Translations under genes and position numbers: made by a program | Shown here: piece by piece, positions 36,201-47,900 of the stretch | Position numbering within the stretch: the stretch's first letter is position 1 | Layout of the letters: each line of letters opens with the position of its first letter | From: Phalacrocorax aristotelis | Lineage: Eukaryota; Chordata; Aves; Suliformes; Phalacrocoracidae | Direction of reading: 5' to 3' | NCBI RefSeq assembly: GCF_949628215.1 | Contig: NC_134276.1 | Coordinates: 129,394,125-129,458,124 of the forward strand | DNA length: 64,000 nucleotides | The notes under the pieces: generated by a model | The model's database searches: none | What the model was told of the DNA's origin: nothing | Seen by the model: only the letters and a program-made list of their open reading frames with translations

Positions 36201-39200
36201 AAATATGTGCAGTAAACCTCCGTAAGCCCCACTGGGGCCATCAGCAGGCTACCCAGAGGCATTGACATGTGACTGGGGTTTGATGCTGTTTTCAGGAGGA
36301 TGGGCTGATGCTTTAATGGACCACTTTGTGGGAAATATTCCATGCGGGGTCAACATTAAGAAAATGCAAAGGGCCTTTGTATGGGGAAGGAGAGAAGGCA
36401 AAGGCTGAAATTATTAATAGGCCAGGGGATTCCTCTAGTCCTGGAAACAGGGAAGAGAGACTCTTAAGGACTAAGAAAAGGCAGGTGAAAGATGTAAAGG
36501 AACAGAGGAGAGCACAATCATGATGGATGCAGGGGATGGCAACAGGGGACAGAAGGTAAGGTTTTAAAGAGAAAATGAAGTATTCCAAGACAGATTTTCT
36601 GAAAACGACGTTGAAGTCAGACTCCTCTGTGAGGTTCACAAGTGACCTGGTGCTTTATGTGGGGTTTGACTTCTTCAGCATTGTATGCTTTAGAAAAGCA
36701 ATAGAAGGAAGGTGCATGTAGAAATAAATGAGCAAGGAGCACCAGGGGAGTTGCACACACAGACAGCATCTCCGCTTGTTTGCAGTGTTCAGGAAGCATG
36801 AACAGGGCTGCTGTGAGGAGGAGGAGAAAGAACTAGAAAGGGAATTTGTTAAAGGTCTTATAACTCTGATCCACTCTCCTCTGTGCTCTCTTGGTAACAC
36901 AGCTGCCAACGCCACCTCCTCCTCCCCTTCCCTCCAGAAGCGACCTGAGTTTGCAGCAGCGGCAGGCCCACTGCATAGAAGCTGTGCCTGTATAATTAAG
37001 GGCTTTTATTAAAGGGAAAAATCACTGGCTGACTGACTCTAGTGCAGGGACATTTGTAATTGCAAGCATCCCAGAGGAAGCAAAGAGCCCAGGAGGACCT
37101 AGGTGTTTGCTGCCGTTATGAGGCAGTGCAGAGTCTTCCTTGGCTTTCTTTGGTGGCTCTGTCTGTTTTCACGGCCCTTAGTGACGGGAAGCTTTGCTCT
37201 GTGCTGCTACACTAGTAAGGGAAGGGATTTTCTGGAGGGAAAGCAGCCCCTGGTGTGGGTAACACCATCCTGCCCTGTGCCCATCCTAGATCTGTAGCTT
37301 ACCAAACACCTACGCCTTTGGCACTAGAGCTTGAAGGAGACTCTTGTACCTGCCCTGGACCCAGCCATCAGAAAGCAACAAGATTATGCAGAGCCAGCAC
37401 ATTTGCTGCACAAGACTCCTGCTGGCATCACCAAAACACTCCTGGGTGTCCCTGGCCACACAAGTTCCTTGGCCCCCTTCTTGGTCCATTTTCTGTAGCT
37501 TGAAAGTAGAGGAATGGTCACCACAGTGACCCTGAGTGAGGAGGTAAGAAGCATTAGAGATTATTACCGTGAACAGTTGGTTTGGGGATCAATGGAGGCA
37601 GGTTCCCTTGAGGGATTGCTCCAATGTGGTACTGTTGGTGTCTAACAAGGAATGAGCTCATGTTGCAGCATTTCCCTTAATAGGGCTTGTAAGCATCTAC
37701 TTGCCTGCCAGAAGACTTGCTGAGACATGCTAGTCTTCTGTCAGATTTGGCTGAAATGTGTTTGATAGTTATTGGCGGCAGGGACTGATGAGCCCTGCGA
37801 TCGCATAATCCTTGTTTTGTCAGGAGACCAAGGTAAAATATCAAGGAAAAAATTAAAGACAGGTCCCCAGAAAGTCCCAGAGGATTAATTTAGAATAGCT
37901 TCCCCTGATACTTTCCAGGAGTACCATGTGGCTGCTGTCATGGCAAAGCAGAGCCATTTTGGACCAGTTATCATGTTTCTTCTCACACGATTCTCTAAGG
38001 CTGAAGCAGGGCAATCCTTCTTCCCCTTTGGACAGATGAGGAGCTGCTGGGCCCAGATCCTGGGAAAGGAGTTTCCTTTGTACTCAATGTGCCTATGTCC
38101 CTTTGAGGACCTTGGTTTTAGACGACCGGCTTTCCGAACACCTAGGAAATCTTTGGCAGAGCAGTAATTTAAAGCCAACAAATCTGAACCTGCTTTCCAT
38201 CATCCTGCATCAGTGTGATGCCATCGCCCTCTTCCTTCAAACTTCCTTCAGCCTAGGAGAGCAAGAGGGCCTGGTGAGGCTGTGCCAGTCAGCAGCTCTC
38301 CGGTTCCCAGGGCGTGTGACTGTACTTTCCCAAAAGAACTCTCTCTGCAGGAGGCTTATGAAAGTTTTATTGGCCCTTTAGCCTCCTAGTGGGCATCACT
38401 GTGGTAGCGAGGAAGTCTACCAGGAGGAGTATTTGGCAACAGAAGGGTAATCCCAGAGAAAACAGATTACAGGTGTTACCAGGAGAGAGAGGGGAATAAA
38501 ATCCACCTATGAAGCATCAGGCAACCTGCTTAGAGTGATAGCAGAAAGTCCTCAGATGGTAATAAGTAACTTTGCTCTGTACCCTTCAGCGTTTCTGTGG
38601 GCTGCTGTTCTGCAGCAGCAGAAGTGGATCCCTCTTTTTGGAACACTGCTTTTGTTGCTGGTGTGTAGTAACAGTGTCGGAAGATTTTGTACCCAGAGGG
38701 GGATCAAAGCAGAAGCTAGAAGTTGGAGGAAAATATTCCTGACGGTGTGCCTGAGCCATACAGAAGGCAGCACATGCACTAGGAAAGTCCATTTGATGCT
38801 GGACTTCCAGAAGTCATCTCTGGGATCTCATGCTTCTATGACTTACTGCACACAGGCTGATAGGGGTCTTTCAAACAGGTGAGCCAGGACTGGGGTCTCA
38901 TCACACCGTGACTGTACACAGGGCTGAGTTGTGTCCCTGAACAAGTGGTCTGCAATAGACGTCCAAGTACTTCAGTCTGTGTTTTCCAAACTGATCATTA
39001 ATGGCGGATACTGTGTTGAAGGCATGGCTACCTTGAGAAGCCAAGGATCTGATTTTCAGACAGACTGACTGCTCATTAATCATATTAACTAGTGGGAGCT
39101 GAAGGTGCTCAACTGCTGTGAAAAATCAAGTACAGGACTATTCTAGCTTGGACCATCTGCAAACAAGCCACCCTCTGTTCTTGATTATTCTTGATACTTT

Positions 39201-40067
39201 TGACCTTTATTTCTCTTTATTTTCTTTTAGTTCCTCTTACCTTATAGAAGGAGTTTAAAAAACAAATGTTGTGATTCCTCAGATCTTATGATCATGTACA
39301 TTAGACAAATGCTAAGAAAGAAATGAAAGTATTGTGAAGTCTGTGGTTTAACCTAAATGCTGCAGTGGCTGAACACTGCAAGCCAGGGGTAGAAGGGATG
39401 TGGAATAATTAAACTTACAGCAGGTATCACCAGCACTGTGGAATGACTGACACAAGCTTTTCATGGAAAACTTAGTAGCTGATAGTATGCATCACTGGTT
39501 GCCTCAATGCATCTGCAAAAGGAGGATGAATTAAAACTGCAGGAGTGAAAGAGATGCTGGCTATCTTGAGGATCCCTGACATTTTCTGGTTTGTCCACTT
39601 GCATATGCAGGAACACAAATCTTGCACACAGTTTAAAAAAATCAACAAAAGAAGCAAATTCAACAGTCGCCACAAGCTCAGGAATGAATACCAGTCCCAG
39701 AGAAGGGGCAAGTAACGGTCCTCTTTGGCTTCAGAATCAGCAACACGAACAACTCTAAGTCAAGGACAGTGGGTTCGTCATGGGGCACTGGGAGGTTCTT
39801 TATAGCGACATAAATAGATAAAAGCTTCTATTCAATAGCACAGGAATTGGCCAGGGCAACTGGTTAATGCAATGGGCCTGCAACATTAATGGTAAACTTA
39901 TACTTAGAAAAACGCTTTGCTGGATCAGGGCCCAACATTTATCATGCTTCCAACCAATCAAGCCAAATTCAGTCTATTAATTTGGCCTCTACACTTACTG
40001 TCTTAGTGTTTGTGGTGACTGATATGTTGGAGGCTTTACTCTTTCCTCTGCTCTGAAAGGTAGAGAG

Positions 40068-40103
40068 ATGCCTGGGCATTGGAAGCTCTCTGCAGTATGC
40101 TGA
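40068..40103 (+). promoter_or_regulatory. upstream ORF overlapping the B3GAT1-like start codon
   Basis: ATG at 40,068 opens an 11-codon frame that ends at TGA 40,101-40,103, past the main ATG at 40,097 and out of frame with it. It has G at -3. It exists in the mRNA only if the exon starts at about 40,060. If the acceptor CTCTCTGCAG at 40,095 is used instead, the uORF is removed. Confidence 0.5.
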
Positions 40104-40208
40104 GGAGACGTAACCTTCTTACCACGCTCCTGATCGCCTTGCCATGGGCTCTCCTCCTAACCTTGTGGCACCAGTACCCAGCCACCCGCTACCTCAGCCT
40201 ACTGAGAA
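40097..40208 (+). CDS. B3GAT1-like: B3GAT1-like coding exon 1 (tail and membrane anchor)
   Basis: Encodes residues 1-37 plus one base. The donor is AGAA|GTAAGT at 40,209. The sequence starts MLRRRNLL and has the PW..LL.TLWHQ core shared with B3GAT1. An in-frame TTG lies six codons upstream, but the ATG is the natural start. Confidence 0.85.
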
Positions 40209-43200
40209 GTAAGTGCAAGAGTGCTGTCAGTGTGCTGGTGGTTGCGATGATTGTTGGTGCGAACCCTCAGCAGGATGCTTTCTTGTGGGTTAAACAAAGA
40301 CAAACTTGCCTGAAGGCCCTCTCAGGGTTTGCCAACAGCAGGAACACAAAGTGTTCTTAAGAGTGCATTAAACATGCACCTTAGGCTGGCTTTGGGGAGG
40401 GGATGCTGATCTGCTGAGCACTGACTCCAGACAGATGTGTCCCCAGCACCCCCTAGAGAGGAGGCAGCCTGGCAGCAATTAGTTCTCTAACATCCTTCTT
40501 CTTCCTTCCTTCCCTCCTTCCTTCCTTTTGTCCCAGAAGAGACAGATGAGAACGTGACCTCTAAAGTTCTCCTCAATGGTACCTCTACACTGAGAGAAGA
40601 AAGCCTCCCATCATGCATTAGGCAACAGCAAAGCATAGGGGCAACACCTAAAATCATTCAGAATTATGTGTACTCCAGGCCTCCCCCGTGGTCAGACACC
40701 CTGCCAACCATCTTCGTTATCACCCCTACCTACACCCGGCCAGTGCAAAAAGCTGAGCTGACCCGTCTGGCCAACACCTTCCTACATGTACAGAACCTGC
40801 ACTGGGTGGTGGTGGAGGACTCACCGCGGAGGACCAACCTGGTATCCAACCTGCTGGAGAAGGCAGGGCTCAACTTCACCCACCTCAATGTGGAGACACC
40901 CAAAAGTCTGAAGCTGGGGCTGTCCTGGATCCCATCCCACACCCCAAGGGGGACACTACAGAGGAACCTGGGGCTGCACTGGCTGAGGGACACCTTCAGC
41001 AATACCGCACCACCAGAAGGGGTAGTGTATTTTGCTGATGATGATAACACCTACAGCCTGGAGCTCTTTGAAGAGGTAAGAGCAATAAAATTATTTGGGA
41101 CAGAAAAGCAGGATACAGCTGCAATGCCCTTTAAGGCCAGGTGCACTTGCAAAGACCTCTGAGATAGGGCTGCCACGAGAACTTTTAGAATCAAATGTGA
41201 GACAAGGACTCTGGCATGTTGCCTAAAGCCCTTCTCTCCTGCCCTGCACTCAGTGGGAGCTTGGGAGCTGGGTATAGGGCAGATGTAAATCTATAGCTGT
41301 GCAAACCCACTAGCCATGCTCTTGGGGGTGCTGGCTGACGGGCACTGAACAGGAGCCAGCAGCGTGCCCAGGTGGCTAAGAAGGCCAACAGCATCCTGGC
41401 TTGTATCAGGAATAGTGTGGCCAGCAGGAGTAGGGAAGTGATCGTGCCCCCATACTTGGCACTGGTGAGGCCGCAGCTTGAATATTGTGTTGAGTTTTGG
41501 GCCCCTCACTACAAGAATAACATTGAGTTGCTGGGGTGTGTCCAGAGAAGGGCAACGAAGCTGGTGAAGGGTCTGGAGAACAAGTCTTCTGAGGAGCAGC
41601 TGAGGGAACTGGGGTTATTTAGCCTGGAGAAGAGGATGCTGAGGGGAGACCTTTTCACTCTGAAAGGAGGTTCTAGCAAGGTGGGTGTTGGTCTCTTCTC
41701 CCAGGTAACAAGTGATTGGATGAGAGGAAATGGCCTCAAGATGCATTAGGGGAGGTTTAGATTGGATATCAGGAAAAAATTATTCACTGAAATAGTGGTC
41801 AGGCATTGGAACACACTGTCCAGGGAAGTGGTGGAGTCACCATCCCTGGAGGTGTTCAAAAAACGTGTAGACGTGGCATTTCGGGACATGGTTTAGGAGG
41901 CATGGTGGTGTTGGATTAATGGTTGGACCTGATGATCTTAGACATCTTTCCCAACCTTAATGATTCTATGATTTCTACGATTTTATGATTTCTAAAGGGG
42001 TGAAAAAGCAAAGAGAACAGCTGCCACGGTGTAGGCTGCAGATGTGAATAGCCACTCACACAATGTTGCATGAGCTAGAGCCCCTTTTGCCACGGGCCAG
42101 AGGATACATACTACAGAACATACCTCTCCTCAGGGAGAGCTGACCTGATTCAAATAAGCACCAAAAACAAACTTCTGCAAAGCATAAATCCGCACTGTTA
42201 CACGTGTGTGATGGGGAGGGGATGTTAGAAAAGTTGACTGACTTTCTAATCCACCTTTTCTCCTTGGCTGCCCTTCTGTACTCTGAGTTCCAGCCACCAC
42301 AACAGGGCTGTGCCCCTGGGATCACAGAAGCTTGCCCAGACTTCTGCTGGAAACCTGGCTTTTGTGAGGTGCCAAGTCTATTGTAAACTTGCAAAAATGT
42401 TTATTCAGTAAACTCCCTTGTCACCAATTTAAGCCAAATTGTACTACACCAATTGAAATGTAGTTATGCATCAGAACACATTCCAGTTTTCAGACTTTTC
42501 TGTTAAGCTTGTCCTTTCTTACTTCTTTCCATGTCCTTTCTGACAATTTCAGTAAAACCCCACTCTTTTAGGCAGTAGCTATGGATGGAAGAACAAGGTG
42601 GGGGGGAATTTGCAGTAAATGAGGACAAAAATGCATCAGCCAGGATGGGGGATTACTTGCATAAGGGTGAAGTTGGAGTGAGTGGAGTTGATAATATGGA
42701 GCTAGAGGCCTGGTAGAAGTTGTGTTTGGCATTTACAGAAGTTGTAAAATTTTACAAAAAATTATAAAAGTTCAGATGAGACCAGAAAACCAAAGGTTTT
42801 CCTTCTGAGGGACTGTCCATGGGCACAGAAAAGCAGTGAGTTTGGTGTTCAGAAAACGTGCTAAAACAGCCTTGTGCCTCTGCAAGCTGTAGCTCTTCAA
42901 GCAGTAGCACAGGTGAATGAGAACTTGTGCTGCCTAGAGCTATATGATTGTGTGGGAAGTCAGTGGGGGAGGACAGGTGCCAATGAAAGCGGAGGATGGG
43001 GTGCGACAAACATTGCAGGGTTGAATTCTCACAGCACTGTTTCTTTTTGGCACGCAGATGCGCTACACAAGGAGGGTGTCAGTCTGGCCAGTGGCTTTCG
43101 TTGGAGGGCTGCGATATGAATCCCCAAAAGTGAGCCCAGCAGGGAAGGTGGTGGGCTGGAAAACCGTCTTTGACCCTAACCGGCCCTTTGCTATTGACAT

Positions 43201-43943
43201 GGCTGGATTCGCTATCAGCATCAAGCTGATCTTGGAGAAGCCTCAGGCCAGTTTCAAGCTGGAGGGAGTTAAAGGAGGTTACCAGGAAACCAGTTTGCTG
43301 AAGGACCTAGTGACTATGGACGGGCTGGAGCCCAAAGCAGCCAACTGCACAAAGGTGAGCAGGACAAGAGACCTTGAAAATACATTCTCCTTGCTGGGTC
43401 CTGGTTGCTTTTGCAGCCTTCTGCCACGCTCCTCCACCTTCCGCTCTGCCTGCCTGTGCTGGCGCACATCAGTGCCAAACGGTGCTGGGACAGACAAGCA
43501 GAGACTGCCAAATTCTTCACAGATGCGAAGCTCAGAGAGCGCTGAGGAACAGTTAGTGCTATGCACTCTAACTATGTTAATGAAGAACCTCAGCCGTACA
43601 ATCCACACCCAGATTGCTTCTCCAAAATCCATGAGGATTGGCAGAGGGTTGAGTCTGGGGTTTCGGTACAGAACGATCCCTCCTCCTTGTCACTGTTTCT
43701 TTTGCCTGTGAAGTCTCTCCCAGGTTCAACCCCTTTGAATCACGTGCTTCAAAACGCTGTGAGCCCCAGGTTGCGCAGGATCCTACCTGATGGATGCACT
43801 GCCTTTGGCATTTCCGTGGCATCCAGAGCCTCTGAACTCTTTGTGATTCCCTCTAGGTGCTGGTCTGGCACACAAGAACTGAGAGGCCCACTCTGGTTAA
43901 TGAAGGAAAGCGTGGATTTACAGACCCCAGAGTAGAGGTGTAA
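40097..43943 (+). CDS. B3GAT1-like: B3GAT1-like galactosyl-galactosyl... 3-beta-glucuronosyltransferase (GlcAT-P type), complete
   Basis: Type II Golgi glycosyltransferase of family GT43. It transfers glucuronate from UDP-GlcA in beta1,3 linkage to terminal galactose; in GlcAT-P the acceptor is Gal-beta1,4-GlcNAc, giving the HNK-1 precursor. Four coding exons (40,097-40,208; 40,537-41,075; 43,058-43,354; 43,857-43,943) join in frame to 344 residues, close to the family's roughly 330. Residues 1-5 are a basic cytoplasmic tail, 7-25 the membrane anchor, about 26-80 the stem, and 86-344 the catalytic domain. Visible landmarks are [11 protein letters not shown] (86-96), [14 protein letters not shown] (101-114), the DxD motif DDD 205-207, the general base Glu in GGYQE (Glu294) and His321 in VWHTRTE. 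N-glycosylation sequons lie at 43, 51, 150 and 313. ATG 40,097 has A at -3 and begins the membrane-anchor exon. The stem and several catalytic segments differ from the highly conserved B3GAT1, so a paralogue is likely. B3GAT2 and B3GAT3 fit less well. Confidence 0.9.
40496..40536 (+). promoter_or_regulatory. CTTC-repeat polypyrimidine tract and 3' splice site
   Basis: About 35 bases of CTTC/CCTT simple repeat run into TTTTGTCCCAG at 40,536. The tandem repeat itself forms the polypyrimidine tract of coding exon 2, so its length may vary between individuals. Confidence 0.7.
40537..41075 (+). CDS. B3GAT1-like: B3GAT1-like coding exon 2 (stem, UDP-GlcA half with DDD motif)
   Basis: Encodes residues 38-217 (539 bases; with exon 1 exactly 217 codons). 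It carries the stem, the donor-binding N-terminal half and the metal motif within [15 protein letters not shown]. The donor is GAG|GTAAGA at 41,076. Confidence 0.92.
41076..43057 (+). other. B3GAT1-like intron 2, containing a CR1 element
   Basis: Intron bounded by GAG|GTAAGA and TTGGCACGCAG|ATG. The sense CR1 at 41,322-41,996 accounts for the open frame at 41,372-41,749. The rest holds nothing recognised. Confidence 0.85.
41322..41996 (+). mobile_element. CR1 LINE, 5'-truncated, intact 3' end, in intron
   Basis: The element starts within the GGGGGTGCTGG block of ORF2. It encodes the CR1 thumb region: [20 protein letters not shown], then [15 protein letters not shown], then [13 protein letters not shown] and [17 protein letters not shown]. 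After a small deletion it continues in a DIRKK-F / [19 protein letters not shown] block. It ends with CCCAACCTTAATGATTCTATGATTTCTACG, the avian CR1 3' terminus. Stops (for example TAG near 41,747) show it is inactive. It is a young-looking copy, in the same orientation as the host gene. Confidence 0.93.
43058..43354 (+). CDS. B3GAT1-like: B3GAT1-like coding exon 3 (acceptor-binding half, catalytic Glu)
   Basis: Encodes residues 218-316 (99 whole codons). It includes [37 protein letters not shown] and the GGYQE motif with the inferred catalytic base Glu294. It ends ANCTK before AAG|GTGAGC. The open frame continuing to 43,711 is intron read-through. Confidence 0.93.
43857..43943 (+). CDS. B3GAT1-like: B3GAT1-like terminal coding exon
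   Basis: It starts after TTCCCTCTAG at 43,856 and encodes 28 residues and TAA. It reads [18 protein letters not shown] then [10 protein letters not shown], aligning to the B3GAT1 C-terminus (VWHTRTEKP, NEGKKGFTDP). His321 is the conserved UDP-contacting histidine of GT43. Confidence 0.93.
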   Translation: MLVWHTRTERPTLVNEGKRGFTDPRVEV

Positions 43944-44800
43944 GCAGAGAGCCAGCTCCAGGGTGTGAGTACCCTTGTCTGTTATTTTGGCAAGGCAAAT
44001 AATCTGTACGTGTTTCCTTATTTATGCTATTATTTCCTCGAAGACTGCATATATGATTGTCCCATTAACTCCCTTACCATGCCACCCTTTGCACTAGAAG
44101 TAGATCCTCATCTTTACCCACTTACGGTCTGCATTTCATACTCAGTAAAGCCTCCTTGCAGTCCACATGGAAGCTTTGCCTGCATACAGACAAAGAGAAA
44201 CATGGCAGAAGAATCCCATGGTTTTACTCAGTAATAATGACAAGGCAAATTCCTTGCCTCCCTGTTTCTGCCAGCTCCAAACTCTTTTTAATGTGGGAGT
44301 TGTCCTATAGTGTGTGGAAAGAGATCACACTCCTGCAGATGCAATTTTCCACAGCAGCCCTGCTACTTCTGCAGTGCTCCATGCATCCATCTTTAGCTTT
44401 TTTCCTGCATGAACAACTGTGCTGTGGTTGCAGCAGGGAAAGGCTGATGGGACACTCAGGCAACCTCAAAACAGGAACCAGCAAAGAGCAACCTACACAG
44501 ATTCTCACAGAGTCCAACATCACCAGACCTGCTGCTGAGGAGAAATAGTGAAGGCGCTAGGAGTGCCTTTGTAGTCCACAGAGCCAGGTTCAGCAGCAGG
44601 AGGAGGGATTATGGCAACCACCACAGGTGAGGGCAGAAATGTATCAGAGATCAGTGATATGTTCTGAGAAGTAAATATTGATGAAGAACAGGCTTCGGAG
44701 GAGTTATGACCTCCTCTGCCAGCTGCCATGCCCTCTGATCCCAGTGTCTGCCCTTAGCAGATTCCTAGCCATAAAGTCCCAAAAGAATAAAGATATCCAA
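43944..44800 (+). other. putative 3' untranslated region of the B3GAT1-like gene
   Basis: Non-coding sequence after the stop. The first canonical AATAAA is at 44,786-44,791 and another at 44,929-44,934. The exact cleavage site is unknown and a weaker AGTAAA occurs at about 44,144. Confidence 0.4.
44786..44791 (+). terminator. candidate polyadenylation signal (AATAAA)
   Basis: First canonical hexamer after the TAA at 43,943. A second follows at 44,929. Neither can be confirmed without transcript data. Confidence 0.4.
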
Positions 44801-44934
44801 TCTGGGAGTACCCAGCTCTTTCTGGAATGACTCACATCTGTGCCAAGGGACAGGATGCTGAATGATTTGCTCCAGGGCTGCTTTCAGTTCTGACCCCAAT
44901 ATACACCTCAGCTCAGCTCTACCAGTGGAAATAA

Positions 44935-47900
44935 AACTGACAGCTTTTATACAGGCAGTCATGAGTATTTTAACTTCTGCACTGATCGGCTGTGTGCATT
45001 ACTCGTAGCTGCATACAGCATTTCCACATCATCTCTCATCTCTGAGTGACAGCCATACAAAGTGCAGAGCAATCCGGGCGCCTGCACACCCAGCAGCAGA
45101 TGGGACAGGAGTCAGTTGCCTAAACATAGATACCTAGTGCCACCACAGGGACCCTGGGGTAGCCTACCTGGCCCTCCTGTAGGGCACAAACTCCGTACCA
45201 TTTCCGTCAGTTTTTCATTAATATCTCAGATATCCTAGCGACCAAAAATGATGGTAAATACCTCTGCTTAGGCAGCAGCCCCTCTTTTAACCTGTGTTTC
45301 TGTGGAATCCGCTAGCAGTAACGAGCTCATTTTACACACCCACCCATGCTGGGTCTGCAGTAGGCTAAAGCTACAGTTGCTCAAACTCAGCCCACAAGGA
45401 CTCAGAATCCAGCTAAATCGTCTGGAGGCACCATTTACTTTGTAAAGATGAGCAGGCTTATAAAAACTCAGACAGATTAAACCTGCCTTACCTACTTGTC
45501 AGAGGAGGGGTTGACTGCTCTACTACAGATGCAGAGTGTGGATGTGATGCTTTCGTAAAAGTGCCATTTATGTATCTGCTCGTTTGTCCTCACTCTCTCT
45601 CCCCGGCCAAACCCTCAGCCATCCTCCATGAGAAATGCCACACACCTGCTATGGATTCTCATGGAACGGCTCCCTGTAATTCATTTGTTGTGGGAAAGGG
45701 AAGTGACCAGTCTGAGAGATCAAGACACTGGTGAATGGGTATTCACCAGGAGAACTTGCACCCTTTTCCAGAGCCATCCTCTCAGGGTGCTTTCAAACCA
45801 GAGTCTTGGCTGGACCAGCTGTGTAGATTTTGAAGGAACTTTCCCACATACATTAGCAGAGAATTTGACCACAATCCCTTCTGCACCAACATCTGTCATG
45901 TGGGGCAGCCGCTCTGACCTGCCAAGTGGGCAGGTGACATCCACTCCAGGAGACACCTGCAAGGTAAATTGCTTGACTGGGCAGTCAAGCAAAATCATTA
46001 GATTCGCCCCCCCTTAAAGTTTTAAATTGAGATCTCTGCTGACGCCTGTAGTGTTTTGAAGGTCCTTACTATCAAGGCTGCTGAGCTTCAGAACCTTGAC
46101 AGACAGATCTAGATAAGCCACTGCTGAGACAAAAAAAGAGGTAAAATTGCTCAGCCGAGGATGTTCTGTTCTTAGACACAATAGGGAGAATACTTCTGTT
46201 TTTCCCTCCTGGCAATTAGTCCTCGCTCAGGATCAGATCAAGCCAGTCAAGCGCCAGACCTCTCAGAGGCCTTTTTCCCCTTTAGCGCCTGCAGATGTGA
46301 GCCCGGCAGACATTGCTTGCTGCAGGATTTGGTGGTCTGTTAACCGCTAGTTGGACCACTCGTGTTTCTGCTTGGTGGATTTCAGAGACATAGCGTAAAG
46401 GGACCTGCTGATCATGTGAACTGCGAAGACTGGGCTTTAACAGGTGATGCATAAATAGCAGTTATTTTGTCGCAGCTGGAGCCCACTCTCTTCCTTGCCC
46501 ATGTTCCTGCCTCTCTTAGCTGTGTCCAGCTGAACCACAGCAGTTTTTGTGAGCCTGGGGGAGAAAACGCTATGTGCCAAATCAGAGCAGATCTGCAAAG
46601 GGGAAGCAATAAGACACATCAAGGTTTTGCTTTTCACAAGAGACAATAAAAAGAAAAAGAAGAACTCAACATTTTAAAAAAAGAAAGAGCTTTTCTTTTC
46701 TGCACTAGAAATTCTGCTTTTTTTGCTGCCCTGAGAACAGTTAGGCAGGATCTGAGATATGGCGGGATTAAGGAGGAGGGGTGAGATCCTCAGCTACTTC
46801 CCCAGCCTCTTTGTGCAAAGTGGAGGAGCAAGAGGGACAGAAAGGGGATCTCTGAGCCCATCTTCAGCTGGACAAAGGCTTTCACTGTGGAGATATTGTG
46901 GAAAATGGCTGTAAGCCTGGTCTCTGAGAAACACTGTGGGGACATACAGCATAGGAAGGGGGGTGTGGAGGATGGGAGAAATCCTTGGGATTGTCTGTAT
47001 TGCAGCAGGGGCCACAGAGCAACCAAAAGCTATCAAAGCGTACATCCCTGCTGGCTGTATTGAAACCCCCTCAAAACACAGGCTTTGCCTTCTGAGAGCA
47101 GGAGACAAAAATTAATTTCGCTTTGTATTTTGTTTTTTAAAGCCCTGAAAATTACTACTCAAAACTGGTGTTATAAAAACTCCCTATTTTATTGCTAAAA
47201 TCTATTTACAGGCATCTGAGAAAGAACAGTTTGCTTAGGTTAGCATAGAACTCCTGCTGCTTTGTGATATTTGGGAAAAAAAAAGTTCACCTGCATTTCA
47301 GAGCTTCCAGACAGACTGAACAGGGATCCTCAGATCTCACCGTCCTAATCTTTCTTTCAAAAAATAATAATGGGGAAAAAAAAGAAATCCTTCAAAACCT
47401 TTTTCCAATTAATAAAATATCCCAGCTAGGACTCTGTGGATAGAACAAACAGCTCTTCAGCGATATCCCCAGCCTGAAGCTGTGTGTAGTGTGATTGGGG
47501 AACCTGGTTACCATTGCCAGCCTCGTGCCTACCTGAGCCAGGGGTCAACCCTGTTGGAAATGTGCCTCCTGCCCTGTTGTACTGGATGTGGTATCGACAC
47601 CTCTATCTCCTTCTTATGCCATCTTGTGTTTGTTTCGACAGGGGCAGCGGACAGTGATCGTTCCCGAAATTTGTCAGCAACCACAGCAAGCTGCGCACGC
47701 CGCCTGTTCTGCCCGGCCCTCTGCTCCACTGCTGGAGGATGACAAACGCCCCCAAAACGTAGCCACGCTGATCAGCTCCCACTGCCCGAAAGGGGGTAAC
47801 AGGCAGGGACAGACCTGATGTGGCACCCTGCGATCCTACAGCTCTTCACCTTTGACTTTGTGCCCTGGCTACCGTTCCCCACCTGGGAGAGGAGTGCTTC

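Larger units (their letters stand above)
20461..40059. other. inferred long first intron; no coding exon seen
   Basis: If the 20,393 donor belongs to the B3GAT1-like gene, this is its roughly 19.7 kb intron. No additional protein-coding exon is recognisable. It contains probable SINE relics at 23,500-23,650 and 27,140-27,295, a possible old CR1 fragment at 24,570-24,690, an AT-rich homeodomain-motif-like patch at 22,141-22,290, and T-rich homopolymers near 32,911-32,938. Long introns in neural glycosyltransferase genes often hold enhancers, but none can be proven from sequence alone. Confidence 0.4.

Noticed and set aside
40079-40096. TTG at 40,079 as start of the B3GAT1-like protein
   Set aside because: The in-frame ATG at 40,097 has a good context and gives the expected short tail before the membrane anchor.
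43355-43711. Open frame continuing from B3GAT1-like exon 3
   Set aside because: Crosses a good GTGAGC donor and loses all homology. The true C-terminus is encoded at 43,857-43,943.
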